Shown here: one piece after another, positions 44,689 to 53,588 of the stretch
Layout of the letters: every line of letters starts with the position of its first letter
Position numbering within the stretch: the first letter of the stretch is position 1
DNA from: Nocardia goodfellowii
GTDB lineage: Bacteria > Actinomycetota > Actinomycetes > Mycobacteriales > Mycobacteriaceae
Length of the DNA: 64,000 nt
Assembly: GCF_017875645.1 (NCBI RefSeq)
Contig: NZ_JAGGMR010000001.1
Location: forward strand, 4,836,001-4,900,000
Direction of reading: 5' to 3'
Program-made: the position numbers and the translations under genes
Notes under the pieces: model-generated
What the model was told of the DNA's origin: nothing
Databases searched by the model: none
What the model saw: the letters and a program-made list of their open reading frames with translations, nothing else

Positions 44689-46278
44689 TCATCCGTCCGC
44701 CGCACCGCACCGCCCGCCGGCCTGCTCACCCTTTGCGCTCCTAGTGTCCGGCTTGTCCGCGGTGGCGGATGATCGCAGCGCCGTCAGCGCCACTACGGCG
44801 AGCGCGGCCGTGACCGCCGCGCACACGAGCGCGATGATGTTGAGCCCGTTGGTGAATGCTTCGCGAGCTGCGTTGAGGACCGCGTCGCCGGCGTGTGCGG
44901 GCAGGTCCGCGACGGCGGCATCGGCGGCTCCGAGCGAGTCCAACGCTGGCCCCGGCATTGCCGGAGCGCCGGACACCTCCGCCCGGTAAATCGCGGTGCC
45001 GAGGACGCCGAGAACGGCGATTCCGGTGGCGACGCCGAATTCCATACTGGTCTCCGACATCGCTGCCGCCGAACCCGCCTTCTCCGGCGGTGTCGTTCCG
45101 ATGACCAGATCGGTGCCGAGCACCATGAGCGGACTGACGCCCGCGTAGACCAGGACGAAACCCAGTATCAGCAGCGGAAGCCCGCCGACGGCGTCGACGA
45201 GGCTCAACGTCAGGTAGCCGAGTGTCGCGAGGGCCAGCGCGGCGGCGAGGATGAACCGGGATTCCACTTTGCGGGCGATGATCGGTGTCAGCGTCGAGGA
45301 GAGGATCAGTGCCCCGGCCGGAGGCACCAGCCACAACCCAGCTGCCAGTGGTGTCAGGCCGCGCACCAGCTGTAGGTACTGGGTGATGAAAAGGTAACTG
45401 CCGCCGACGGTTCCGAGGCCGAGTAGCAGGATCAGCAAGGCCGCGCGGAATGTCGGATTGCCGAACAATCCCAGCTCCAGTAGTGGGTCGGCGAGGGTGC
45501 GTTGACGGCGGATGAACATCGAGCCGAAGCCGACGCCGATCGCGATAGCCGTGACCGGCACGACGGAAATCTCTGTCTCGGCGGCCTTCTTGATGCCGAA
45601 GATCAGCGGCAGGATCGCCGCCAGGCTCAGCAGCACACTGGCTATATCGATGCGGCCGGCACCGGCGTCACGATATTCCGGCAGCAGTACCGGAGCGGTG
45701 GTCAGCAACAGGGCCATCACCGGCACGGCGAGCAAGAACACCGAACCCCACCAGAACGACTCGAGCAGCAGGCCGCCGATGATCGGTCCTGCCGCCATAC
45801 CCGCCGACATGCAGGTTGCCCACACTCCGATGGCCGTAGCGCGCTGCCGGGCGTCGCGGAACATGTTGGAAATCAACGCGAGTGTGGAAGGCATCAGGGT
45901 GGCGCCCGCGATCCCGAGTAGCGCTCGGGCGATGATCAGCAGGAGCGGGCTGGTGGCGAACGCGGCGAGCACCGACGCCGCCCCGAACGCGGTCGCACCG
46001 AGCATCAGCAGTTTGCGTCTGCCGATGCGGTCGCCGACCGTGCCCATGGTGATCAGCAAACCAGCGATCATGAACCCGTAGATATCGGCGATCCACAACT
46101 GCTCGATGCCGGTCGGGCGCAGGTCGGCTGTCAGATGCGGCGCGGCCAGATAGAGGACGGTGACGTCCATCGCGAGCAGCAGTGTGGGCAGAGCGAGTAC
46201 GGCGAGACCGAGCCATTCCCTTGGGCCGGCGGACAATTGGGGTGTTGTCGGGGCGGGCGAAGCTTGCGAATCGGGCAT
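44689..46278 (-). CDS. MFS multidrug efflux transporter, DHA2 (14-helix) family
   Basis: A 529-aa membrane protein with fourteen helices. Motif A is GDRIGRRKLL near residue 82, and motif C, characteristic of drug/H+ antiporters, is near 145-155 (ATCMSAGMAAGPIIGG). The family expels antibiotics and dyes such as methyl viologen (SmvA-like). It is divergent from a MerR regulator with an operator-bearing promoter between them, so expression is likely induced by the substrate. Confidence 0.92.
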   Translation of the reverse strand: MPDSQASPAPTTPQLSAGPREWLGLAVLALPTLLLAMDVTVLYLAAPHLTADLRPTGIEQLWIADIYGFMIAGLLITMGTVGDRIGRRKLLMLGATAFGAASVLAAFATSPLLLIIARALLGIAGATLMPSTLALISNMFRDARQRATAIGVWATCMSAGMAAGPIIGGLLLESFWWGSVFLLAVPVMALLLTTAPVLLPEYRDAGAGRIDIASVLLSLAAILPLIFGIKKAAETEISVVPVTAIAIGVGFGSMFIRRQRTLADPLLELGLFGNPTFRAALLILLLGLGTVGGSYLFITQYLQLVRGLTPLAAGLWLVPPAGALILSSTLTPIIARKVESRFILAAALALATLGYLTLSLVDAVGGLPLLILGFVLVYAGVSPLMVLGTDLVIGTTPPEKAGSAAAMSETSMEFGVATGIAVLGVLGTAIYRAEVSGAPAMPGPALDSLGAADAAVADLPAHAGDAVLNAAREAFTNGLNIIALVCAAVTAALAVVALTALRSSATADKPDTRSAKGEQAGGRCGAADG

Positions 46279-46287
46279 GGCGCGATG

Positions 46288-46315
46288 CTAAAGTCTCACA
46301 TCTATGTGAGAGTCA
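46288..46315 (-). promoter_or_regulatory. MerR-type promoter and operator of the MFS gene
   Basis: On the minus strand TTGACT (-35) and TAGCAT (-10) are separated by 20 bp, longer than the normal 17, and the spacer contains the perfect palindrome TCTCACAT-CT-ATGTGAGA (46294-46311 on the plus strand). A long spacer with a palindrome is the hallmark of MerR-activated promoters, in which the regulator twists the DNA. The divergent MerR gene is the expected partner. Confidence 0.7.
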
Positions 46316-46335
46316 AGTCGGTATCGGAGGGCGAG

Positions 46336-46722
46336 GTGCGAATCGGGGCCTTGCAGCGGCGGACGGGAGTCAGTCAGCGGCTGCTGCGCTACTACGAGGA
46401 ACAGGGACTGCTGCGACCACACCGTCATCCATCGGGCTATCGGGAATACAGCGAATCCGACGTCGAGACCGTGTCCCACATCCGCAGTCTGCTCGCCGCG
46501 GGCTTGTCCACCTCGACCATCGCCGACCTGCTGCCCTGCCTGTCCACCGGTGACGGGCAACTGATCGCCGAATGTCCCGAACTCCTGGTCGACCTGTACC
46601 GCGAACGTGACCGCATCAACGCGGGCATCCGCGATCTCGAAACCGCTCGCGACGCTCTCGATTCCGTCATCGCCACCGCACCACCGGAAGTCGTGGGCGC
46701 GGTGGATTACGCGCGCGGCTGA
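46336..46722 (+). CDS. MerR family transcriptional regulator
   Basis: A 128-aa regulator. The winged HTH is RIGALQRRTGVSQRLLRYYE followed by QGLLRPHRHPSGYREY, and a dimerisation coiled coil follows. A Cys pair (LLPCLSTGDG and AECPELL) is present in the effector region. GGAGG 5 nt before the GTG at 46336 sets the start; earlier starts would place the operator inside the gene. It controls the divergent MFS pump, by inference. Confidence 0.9.
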   Translation: MRIGALQRRTGVSQRLLRYYEEQGLLRPHRHPSGYREYSESDVETVSHIRSLLAAGLSTSTIADLLPCLSTGDGQLIAECPELLVDLYRERDRINAGIRDLETARDALDSVIATAPPEVVGAVDYARG

Positions 46723-46723
46723 C

Positions 46724-47725
46724 TCACACGATCGCCGATAGACCAGCCTCGAAACCGCAGCGACCTACCCACTCGGGTTGCCCGAAGACCGTGATCCGGG
46801 TGATTCGGTCGCGTGTCGTGGTGAGAACTGCGATTCCGAACGCGATGTAGGTGCCGTCGGCATCGCGGTGATAGGTCACGGCGGCGGCCTGACCGTTGAC
46901 GATGGTGGGCAGCATCCGCCAGTCGCCGGGCTCGCCGAGCGCCTGTGCCGCCAGGAACATCGCGCAGGTTCGCTTGCCGGAGAACCAGGTTCGTGCGGGC
47001 GGCATCTCGATCACCGCGTCGCGATGCAGGATCTTCTCCAGCGCCGCGGCATCGGAATTCTCGAATGCCGCCATATATTCGGCGAGCAGGGTTTGTGCTT
47101 CGGAGGTGGTCGGCGCGGCCGGACCTTGCGCGGTAACGGCGAGCTTGTCCAGGTGCGCGCGAGCGCGCTGCAGCGTGCTCTTGACCGCGACCGTGCTGGT
47201 GTCGAGGAGTTCGGCCACCTCGGCGGCGGAGAAATGCAGCACGTCACGCAGGAGCAGCACCGCACGTTGGCGGCCGGACAGGTGTTGCAACGCTGCGATG
47301 AGGGCCAGGCGCAGGCTGTCCCGGGCGGCGGCAACCGTTGCGGGGTCGTCTGATTCGGAGGTGATCAGCGAATCCGGTAGCGGCCCCAGCCATTCGATAT
47401 CGTTGCTCGCGGCTGTGGTTGCCGCGTAAGGGGTTTCACTCGCCGCATCCAATCCCGAGGGCAGGACGCGTCTTCCACGCTGCTCCAGCGCGGTCAGGCA
47501 GGCGTTGGTCGCGATCCGGTAGAGCCAGGTTCGTAGCGACGACCGCTGCTCGAACCGGTCGTAGGAACGCCACGCCCGCAGATACGTCTCCTGCACCAGG
47601 TCTTCGGCGTCGTCGAGAGAGCCGAGCATGCGGTAACAGTGCGCCAGCAGTTCGCGCCGGAACGGGTGGGTTCGGTCGGCGAACTCGGTTGGCGATACGC
47701 GTTGCTCCGGCGGCACGCAGCGCAC
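46724..47725 (-). CDS. ECF sigma factor with SnoaL-like C-terminal domain (SigG/SigJ-like)
   Basis: A 333-aa sigma factor. Region 2 shows LLAHCYRMLGSLDDAEDLVQ followed by ETYLRAWRSYDRF; region 4 is near residues 160-215 with LSGRQRAVLLLRDVLHFSAA and a VAVKSTLQRARAHL recognition helix. The last 120 residues form an NTF2/SnoaL-like domain, which in ECF41/SigG/SigJ families replaces a separate anti-sigma factor. The gene ends 1 bp from the MerR stop. Start is uncertain; the GTG at 47725 is used. Confidence 0.88.
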   Translation of the reverse strand: MRCVPPEQRVSPTEFADRTHPFRRELLAHCYRMLGSLDDAEDLVQETYLRAWRSYDRFEQRSSLRTWLYRIATNACLTALEQRGRRVLPSGLDAASETPYAATTAASNDIEWLGPLPDSLITSESDDPATVAAARDSLRLALIAALQHLSGRQRAVLLLRDVLHFSAAEVAELLDTSTVAVKSTLQRARAHLDKLAVTAQGPAAPTTSEAQTLLAEYMAAFENSDAAALEKILHRDAVIEMPPARTWFSGKRTCAMFLAAQALGEPGDWRMLPTIVNGQAAAVTYHRDADGTYIAFGIAVLTTTRDRITRITVFGQPEWVGRCGFEAGLSAIV

Positions 47726-47861
47726 CTTTCTCGTGAATTTCGGTATCGGGACTGTAGCGCAGGGGGCGGACGCCACTACAACGTCCGGCGAACCCGATTC
47801 CTTTCCCCGCTCCGGCCGGTCTACCTCTTAGTACAGACCCACACCGGAAGGACATGCACGG

Positions 47862-48269
47862 ATGACCACACACCTCGATTCCATGGTCCGCGAGCTGATC
47901 AGCGGACCGCACTCGGCGATTCTCTCGACCGCCAATGCCGACGGACGTCCCCAATCATCGGTGATCTTCGTCAAAGACGACGGCGACACCGTTGTGTTCA
48001 GCACCATCAAGGGACGGCTGAAGACCCGCAATATGATGCGCGACCCGCGCGTCAGCCTGCTGCTGCTCAGCAACACCACCGGCCAGTACGCGGAGGTTCG
48101 CGGCAGTGTCGAAATCACCGAGGATCCGGAGAACAAACTGGGCCATGAGATGTACGCCCGGTACATGGGCGGGGCCTCGCATCCGCCGGAGCCGGGTGCG
48201 GAGCGGCTGATCGTCCGGATCACCCCTGAACGGGTTTACACCTGGCCACCACGAGCCGTCCAGGAATAG
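47862..48269 (+). CDS. PPOX-class F420-dependent oxidoreductase
   Basis: A 135-aa split-barrel flavin/deazaflavin protein. Family features: STANADGRPQSSVIFV near the start, KGRLKTRNMMRDPRVSLLLL in the middle and a conserved end ITPERVYTW. These proteins reduce small molecules with F420H2 (or FMN) and are frequent in mycolic-acid bacteria. Divergent from the sigma factor gene. Confidence 0.88.
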   Translation: MTTHLDSMVRELISGPHSAILSTANADGRPQSSVIFVKDDGDTVVFSTIKGRLKTRNMMRDPRVSLLLLSNTTGQYAEVRGSVEITEDPENKLGHEMYARYMGGASHPPEPGAERLIVRITPERVYTWPPRAVQE

Positions 48270-48470
48270 ACGTGAACCGTAATGGCGGGAGGGCAGCGCG
48301 ATTCGCGTCAAGAGTTCGATCAACACGACGCAAACGGTCGCCCTCCGGCCCCGCGGTCCCAAGTGGCCAGCGTGAGTCCGCGGAAGATCAACGTCATATT
48401 CAGGGCAGGAAACTAGAGCGCGGGTCGCGCCGCTGGGTACACGTTCATCGGGTGTCAGCCGTAAGCGGAC

Positions 48471-48863
48471 TCAGTAGTTCGCGTGGTAATTGCAGTCCCC
48501 GCGCCAGCCGCATTCCGCCTGGATGGCGTTCCATGTGTTGGTGCCGACCTTGCCATCGGCTCCGATATTCATGCGCTGCTGAAATTGCACGACGCGCTGG
48601 TGAGTCTCGGTGCCGAATTGTCCATCGACGGCGGGGCTGCCAGGCGTGTACGCGCGCAGGAACGACTGCACCGCGGCTACGCATCCCGCCTGATTCTGTA
48701 CCCCCTGGACCAGATACGGCCGGAACACCAGACATTGATTGATCGAGGGCGCCTGCGTGGCCGAGGCCGGTGCCGCGGTGAACGCTAGCCCACCCAGCGC
48801 GGCTGTGCTCACTGCCACCGCGGCGAACATCCGGCGGGCTGGATGTGTAGTTGTGGTCGTCAT
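48471..48863 (-). CDS. Secreted protein with peptidoglycan-binding-like domain
   Basis: A 130-aa precursor with a Sec signal (FAAVAVSTAALGGLAFTAAP, AxA site near PASATQ). The mature part has the repeating pattern of a peptidoglycan-binding domain 1: VDGQFGTETHQRVVQFQ and ADGKVGTNTWNAIQ, with two Cys pairs. Likely acts at the cell wall. The start has GGAG 6 nt upstream. Confidence 0.8.
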   Translation of the reverse strand: MTTTTTHPARRMFAAVAVSTAALGGLAFTAAPASATQAPSINQCLVFRPYLVQGVQNQAGCVAAVQSFLRAYTPGSPAVDGQFGTETHQRVVQFQQRMNIGADGKVGTNTWNAIQAECGWRGDCNYHANY

Positions 48864-49149
48864 TGTCTGCTCCGAATCGTCTTGCAGCCCGGGGCTTTCC
48901 GGGTGCGACCCATCGATGGTCACACAGGCGCGGGCCGGAGGCGGAACCCCAAGCTCTCTTGTATGGATTCCCAATATCGAGTCGTCGGGATTATGAGATG
49001 ACACTGATGTATTGGAGTCTGAATCATCGGACGGTCGGATCGACTCGCTCATGCCTGCGAACGTCGTCAGGTACCCCGAAAGGAGGTGTACCGCAAAGCT
49101 GTTCACGACGTCGATCGATAGTCGGAATACGCGCCCATCCAATCACATC

Positions 49150-49490
49150 GCGGACTGGATTCGCAGAGGGTGGCATCGCGGGTCTGGGCACCGGGGTCGG
49201 TGCGTGCTAAAAGCTCATGTGCTTCTGCGGTGACAGCGGCTGCCTTCCGGGTGGTGAATGGCCGGTCATAAAGTCGGATGGTGAGTGTCGCGGATCCGTT
49301 GTCACGGTGGGTTGTGCAGTCACCAGCGGTGAATCCGTCGACGAGCAGGATCTGTGGGGGCGGGGCGTTGGGTGCGGTATCCCTGTTCGGTGTACTCGTC
49401 GGTGATCACCCGTGTGCGTCCGCGTGTGAGAGCAAGATGTTGTCGAAGTCGTACAGGAACCGTGAACGGCTTTGGGACGACGGCTGTGAC
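49150..49490 (-). pseudogene. Decayed AlkZ-like (winged-helix HTH_42) gene fragment
   Basis: Three minus-strand frames in succession give FLYDFDNILLSHAD, then RTRVITDEYTEQG, then QILLVDGFTAG and ATLTIRLYDRPFTTRKA through to AEAHELLA. In this order they match the C-terminal third of AlkZ/YcaQ-type DNA glycosylases. Frameshifts near 49405 and 49375 break the frame and the front two thirds are absent. Confidence 0.55.
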
Positions 49491-49605
49491 CTGGCATCCG
49501 ACGTGCCGGTAAGACTGCATCTGTATGGTTGCGGCGATCATGCGGGCAGAGCCGGTCCGCCGTAATTCGGTTGTCGCCGGTCCCGCTGATCATTAATTTC
49601 CAGTG

Positions 49606-50487
49606 ATGGCATATGAACATCCGTTGGCATATGTGCTGGGGCTGGAAGGGGTCGCGCTGCTGCGCGCGTTCGCGGGGGAGTACGACCGGGAGTTCGTTGA
49701 CGCTCGCGTCGCCGAGATCCGGCGGTTGCTCACCGACCACACGTTAACGGGCGTGGATGTCGAACATGTGGACGCTGTTGCGGGCTATGGCATCTGGTCC
49801 ACGACCTACGACAATCCCGACAATCCGGCGTTCGATTTCGATGCGGAGATCGTCCGCGCGGTCGCGAGCACACTGCCACCGGGCGTCGCGCTCGACGCCG
49901 GGTGCGGTACGGGAAGAGTCGCGGCGATGCTGGTCGACTGCGGGCATCGAGTGATCGGCGTCGACAGTTCGGCGGAAATGCTGGCGCAGGCCCGGAATCG
50001 CCTGCAACAAGCGACCTTTCGATTGGGTGAGCTGCAATCCTTGCCTGTCGCTACCGGCGAGGTCGACATGGTGGTCTGCTCGCTCGCCCTCACCCACGTG
50101 CCGGACCTGGCACCCGTCTTCGGCGAGTTCGCTCGTGTGCTGCGGCCCGGTGGCCACCTGGTGATCGCGGACGTTCATCCCGAACAGGTCGCACGTAGCC
50201 GGATTCCCACGATTCGCCTTCCCGGCGGAGGAGCCGGGCGGGTGCGGTCGTACTGCCATCGCACCGGCGATTACGTGCGCGCCGCTGTGACTGCGGGCTT
50301 TACGGTCCGGCGCTGCGAGGAGCCTGTCGTTGCCGCGCCGCTGGTCGGCCGATCCGCCGGCCCGGGCCCGTGGGAGGTCTGGCCTTGGTCGCTCGACGGT
50401 CTCGCGCCGGAGGCCGCTCAGGCCGCGAACGCCGGCGTTCCGTCGATGATCCTGTGGCACTGGGAATTACTGAACCCCCGAGTCTGA
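49606..50487 (+). CDS. SAM-dependent class I methyltransferase
   Basis: A 293-aa protein. SAM-binding motif I is VALDAGCGTGRVAAML (about 93-108), with the acidic end of strand 2 in VIGVDSSAEML and motif IV-like VDMVVCSLALTHV. A 75-residue helical N-terminal extension precedes the Rossmann domain. The product is not predictable. GTG at 49603 and ATG at 49606 are both possible. Confidence 0.85.
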   Translation: MAYEHPLAYVLGLEGVALLRAFAGEYDREFVDARVAEIRRLLTDHTLTGVDVEHVDAVAGYGIWSTTYDNPDNPAFDFDAEIVRAVASTLPPGVALDAGCGTGRVAAMLVDCGHRVIGVDSSAEMLAQARNRLQQATFRLGELQSLPVATGEVDMVVCSLALTHVPDLAPVFGEFARVLRPGGHLVIADVHPEQVARSRIPTIRLPGGGAGRVRSYCHRTGDYVRAAVTAGFTVRRCEEPVVAAPLVGRSAGPGPWEVWPWSLDGLAPEAAQAANAGVPSMILWHWELLNPRV

Positions 50488-50526
50488 ACGCCGCGTGGCG
50501 ACCGCGAGCGACGTGCTCGTTGACAC

Positions 50527-51075
50527 TCATCGGCTCGGAGGCCGGGGTATGCGCGCCGCGTGTCGCAACTGATCCAAGAAGTGGGGTTTGTCGTCGCCCT
50601 CGATCAGGTAGTGCGAGACAGCGATTCGGACGATCGTGGCAGCGATGGCGTGCGCGTCGTCGCCCTCGACGAGTCTTTCGATGAATCGGCGCATGATCGG
50701 GAGCACTCGAGCGACCTCGGCGAGAGCGTAGTCGGGCTCGATCCCGATCAACCGGCTCACGGAGTACGAGCCTTGGGTTTGGAAGCGCACGATGAAGGCG
50801 AGTACCGCGTCCAGGCGTGCCGGGCCCGTCAACCCCTCTGTCACCGCCTCGAGATCGGCTTCGATTTTCGCCAGTTCATAGCTGCCGAACGCCGAGAGCA
50901 GTTCCTCTTTCGAGGAAAAGAACCGATACAGCGTGGGCCGCGAGACCTTCGCGGCGGCAGCCACATCCGAGAGACTGAGTTTGCTGCGACCTCGACGCGC
51001 GAGTACCTCGTGGGTCGCGTCGAGGATTCGTGTGCGAGTCGAGGGGTCGAGCGGAGCCCGGCTGGCTGGTTTCAC
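50527..51075 (-). CDS. TetR family transcriptional regulator divergent from P450
   Basis: A 182-aa regulator with the HTH LSLSDVAAAAKVSRPTLYRF at about 33-52. The GTG start at 51075 is close to the operator at 51086. It is divergent from the P450 gene and probably represses it and itself. Confidence 0.85.
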   Translation of the reverse strand: MKPASRAPLDPSTRTRILDATHEVLARRGRSKLSLSDVAAAAKVSRPTLYRFFSSKEELLSAFGSYELAKIEADLEAVTEGLTGPARLDAVLAFIVRFQTQGSYSVSRLIGIEPDYALAEVARVLPIMRRFIERLVEGDDAHAIAATIVRIAVSHYLIEGDDKPHFLDQLRHAARIPRPPSR

Positions 51076-51085
51076 TTTACGAACT

Positions 51086-51100
51086 TTACATCTTCTGTAA
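51086..51100. promoter_or_regulatory. TetR operator candidate between TetR and P450 genes
   Basis: TTACA-TCTTC-TGTAA is an inverted repeat with 5-bp arms in an A+T-rich pocket, 10 bp from the TetR start codon and 47 bp from the P450 start. Its position in the 72-bp divergent gap fits a site controlling both genes. Confidence 0.55.
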
Positions 51101-51147
51101 TTTTTGTAACGCCAGCAGTTCCGCTGGCGGCAGTGAATGAGGTCCAG

Positions 51148-52371
51148 ATGACGCCCACCCGCACCTCCGATGACGCTATCGAGTTCGATCCCCATTCGGA
51201 GAGCTTCTTCGCCGACCCGCATCCGATCTACCGGCGGCTGCGCGACGAAGAGCCCGTCTACCACAATCCGACGGTCGGATTCTGGGCGTTGTCGCGATAT
51301 CACGACGTCGTGCCCGCGATGAAGGATTTCCAGACCTACTCCTCGGCCCGTGGCATCACCCTCGAGATGGTGCTCGACCCGGCCCCGCCGAGTGAGGGCA
51401 TTCCGATGATCATCATGATGGATCCGCCCGAACACACCAGAATGCGCAAATTGGTGAGCAAGGTCTTCACCCCGCGTGCCATCGCCGAACTGGAATCGAC
51501 GGTCCGCACGATCGTGCACAGCTTCCTCGATCGGGTCGACCCACACGAATTCGATATGTTCACCGACTTTTCGACGCTCTTTCCGATCGAGGTCATCACC
51601 ACCATGCTCGGCGTGCCACCTGAGCACAGGCAGCAGTTGCGGCACTGGCATGCCGCCCCCATGCAGCGGGCCGACGACGGCGGTGTGCCGAAAGAACAAG
51701 CCCGGCAAGCGATCCAAGCCGCTACCCGGTTCTATCACCAGCTGATTCTGGAGCGTCGCGCCGACCCGCGCGAGGACATGATCTCGCGGCTGACGCAGGT
51801 GGAAGTCGAACGTGCGGATGGACTGACCACCATGCTCACCGACCGGGAAATCCTCGGATTCGCTTCCTTGCTCGCGGGTGCGGGCGCCGAGACGGTCGCG
51901 AAGGTGATCGCCGGCGCCGCGGTGATTTTCGCCGAGCACCAGGACCAGTGGCGTGCGCTGGGTGCGGACCGTAGCAAAATCCCAGGAGCTTTCGAGGAGC
52001 TGCTCCGATACGACGGTCCAGTGCAGTACGACGTGCGCTACACCCTGCGCGATGTCGACATCCACGATCGGACAATTCCACGTGACAGCGCCGTTCTGAT
52101 GCTGCTGGCCTCCGCTAATCGTGATGGACGAGCGTTCGACGACGCCGACCGCTTCGACATCAACCGACGCTTCGGTGGGCACAACCTCGGACTCGGCTAC
52201 GGCATACACAGTTGTCTCGGTGCTGCGCTGGCTCGGCTGGAAGGCCGGGTCGCGCTCGACGCCCTACTCGACTTCATGCCCGAATTCGACGTGGACCGCG
52301 CAGGGTTGACCAGGACGCGCGAGACCAGCGTCGCCGGGTGGGCGACTGTCCCGGTGCGAGTGCTGTCGTGA
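51148..52371 (+). CDS. Cytochrome P450
   Basis: A 407-aa monooxygenase. The heme-Cys signature is GLGYGIHSCLGAALARLE (near 350), the ExxR motif is EELLR (near 287), and the I-helix is LLAGAGAETVAK with the acid-Thr pair replaced by ET (near 245). Soluble, no anchor. The substrate is unknown; sequences with this I-helix often belong to CYP families acting on sterols or polyketides, which is only a hint. GAGG 5 nt before the ATG sets the start. Ferredoxin genes are not adjacent. Confidence 0.93.
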   Translation: MTPTRTSDDAIEFDPHSESFFADPHPIYRRLRDEEPVYHNPTVGFWALSRYHDVVPAMKDFQTYSSARGITLEMVLDPAPPSEGIPMIIMMDPPEHTRMRKLVSKVFTPRAIAELESTVRTIVHSFLDRVDPHEFDMFTDFSTLFPIEVITTMLGVPPEHRQQLRHWHAAPMQRADDGGVPKEQARQAIQAATRFYHQLILERRADPREDMISRLTQVEVERADGLTTMLTDREILGFASLLAGAGAETVAKVIAGAAVIFAEHQDQWRALGADRSKIPGAFEELLRYDGPVQYDVRYTLRDVDIHDRTIPRDSAVLMLLASANRDGRAFDDADRFDINRRFGGHNLGLGYGIHSCLGAALARLEGRVALDALLDFMPEFDVDRAGLTRTRETSVAGWATVPVRVLS

Positions 52372-52517
52372 CGCAGCACACGACTCCCGCCGAGCGACGG
52401 AATCTGCACACCGGGCTCGAAGGCCACTCGGATGCGTTGGGCGCGGCCCCAGAGATAGTTGCAGCAGCTGTGCGTGTGCAGACCGCATTGGACCGGCTCG
52501 AGGTTATCGACCCTTAG
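52368..52517 (+). CDS. Mini-protein coupled to the P450 gene
   Basis: A 49-aa frame starting at GTG that overlaps the P450 stop (GTGA): MTQHTTPAERRNLHTGLEGH and onward, ending with a short amphipathic helix. The overlap implies translational coupling. No ferredoxin motif (no Cys) and no known family. It may be real but unproven. Confidence 0.4.
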   Translation: MTQHTTPAERRNLHTGLEGHSDALGAAPEIVAAAVRVQTALDRLEVIDP

Positions 52518-52655
52518 ACCGCAGTTCGGCAACTTCGCGTGTGGTTGTGCTCGGTCAGGTGGTGTAGAACGATTCCTGGAGAAGGTCTGCGAGGCTTTGT
52601 CTGGCGTGCTCGGCACCGTCGAGGCGCGAGTCACCGGAAAGAACGGCGTCGGATC

Positions 52656-53084
52656 ATGGCAGAGGACCTGACCGTAACTCGGATGCTGGTGATACCCGCA
52701 TCCGAGTTACGCGAGCGGTTCTCACGCTCGTCCGGCCCGGGTGGGCAGCACGTCAATACCACCGACAGCCGGGTCGAGCTGTCGTTCGATCTCGTCAACT
52801 CGCCTTCGCTGCCGGAGCGGCTGCGTACCCGGATGCTCGATCGACTGGCTCCCCGCCTGGTCGACGGAGTCATCACGATCGCCGCATCGGAGCAACGCGC
52901 GCAGCTGCAGAATCGCGCAGCCGCCCGCGAACGGCTGGCCTCGTTACTGCGCGACGCCGCTGCCGACCCTCCCCCCGTTCGCCGCGCCACCAAGCCTTCG
53001 CGCGGAGCGAAGGAACGTCGCATCGCGGCGAAGAAGCGGCGCGGCATCACCAAGCGCAACCGCCGCGCCTTGCCCGACGACTAG
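52656..53084 (+). CDS. arfB: Peptidyl-tRNA hydrolase ArfB (ribosome rescue)
   Basis: A 142-aa protein. The GGQ motif is SSGPGGQHVNTTDSRVEL near residue 25-42, which hydrolyses peptidyl-tRNA on stalled ribosomes. The C-terminal tail is basic (KERRIAAKKRRGITKRNRR), needed for entry into the empty mRNA channel. Length and tail match ArfB (YaeJ) rather than release factors. ATG at 52656. Confidence 0.9.
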   Translation: MAEDLTVTRMLVIPASELRERFSRSSGPGGQHVNTTDSRVELSFDLVNSPSLPERLRTRMLDRLAPRLVDGVITIAASEQRAQLQNRAAARERLASLLRDAAADPPPVRRATKPSRGAKERRIAAKKRRGITKRNRRALPDD

Positions 53085-53100
53085 CCGACGGGCAAGGTGG

Positions 53101-53141
53101 CGGCCCGCCTGCGCTCGGGGATCGAGTGCGCGGGCGGGCCG
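53101..53141. terminator. Hairpin terminator between convergent genes
   Basis: The arms CGGCCCGCC and GGCGGGCCG, extended by GCGC/GCGC with small interruptions, form a strong GC-rich stem. It lies between the ArfB stop and the convergent YCII-gene stop and can serve both directions. There is no U-run. Confidence 0.6.
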
Positions 53142-53153
53142 TCGTGGAATGGG

Positions 53154-53531
53154 TCAGGCGTCGGGTTCTTCCTGCAGCGCACGGACTTCGACGCGGGAAC
53201 CGACTGCGGCCGAGGCCTGTTCGGCCCATGACACCGCGGCGGCCTCGTCGTCGGCGTTGATGATCCAGAATCCGCCGACGTACTCACTGGCTTCGACGAA
53301 CGGCGCTCGGGTGTGGGTGGGGGTCTCGCCGGTGGCGTCGACGGTGATCGCGGTCGAGGGCGGGTGCAGGCCGCCGGCCAGAACCAGCGCTTCCGCCGCG
53401 ACCAGATCATTGTTGAGCTTCTCGACCGCGGCCATCAGCGCTTGCAGTTCGGCCGGGTCCATTTCCTGCATCGAAGCCATCGTCGCCTCTTCGGCGGTGT
53501 CGTGCGGCAGGGTCAGAAAGTATTGCGGCAT
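53154..53531 (-). CDS. YCII/DGPF-domain protein
   Basis: A 125-aa protein beginning MPQYFLTLPHD, with the ferredoxin-like alpha/beta fold of the YCII family (FVEASEYVGGFWIINADDEA). DGPF/YCII proteins often sit beside ECF sigma factors in actinobacteria; here a TetR gene follows. Function unknown. Confidence 0.82.
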   Translation of the reverse strand: MPQYFLTLPHDTAEEATMASMQEMDPAELQALMAAVEKLNNDLVAAEALVLAGGLHPPSTAITVDATGETPTHTRAPFVEASEYVGGFWIINADDEAAAVSWAEQASAAVGSRVEVRALQEEPDA

Positions 53532-53588
53532 CGGGGTTCTCCTTTATTCGGTGGGTGTTTCTCTGTAGACCGGGGGTGGTGGCGAAAC

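Noticed and set aside
50560..51147. Upstream extension of the P450 frame
   Set aside because: It would run antisense through the TetR gene; GAGG and the ATG at 51148 give the natural start.
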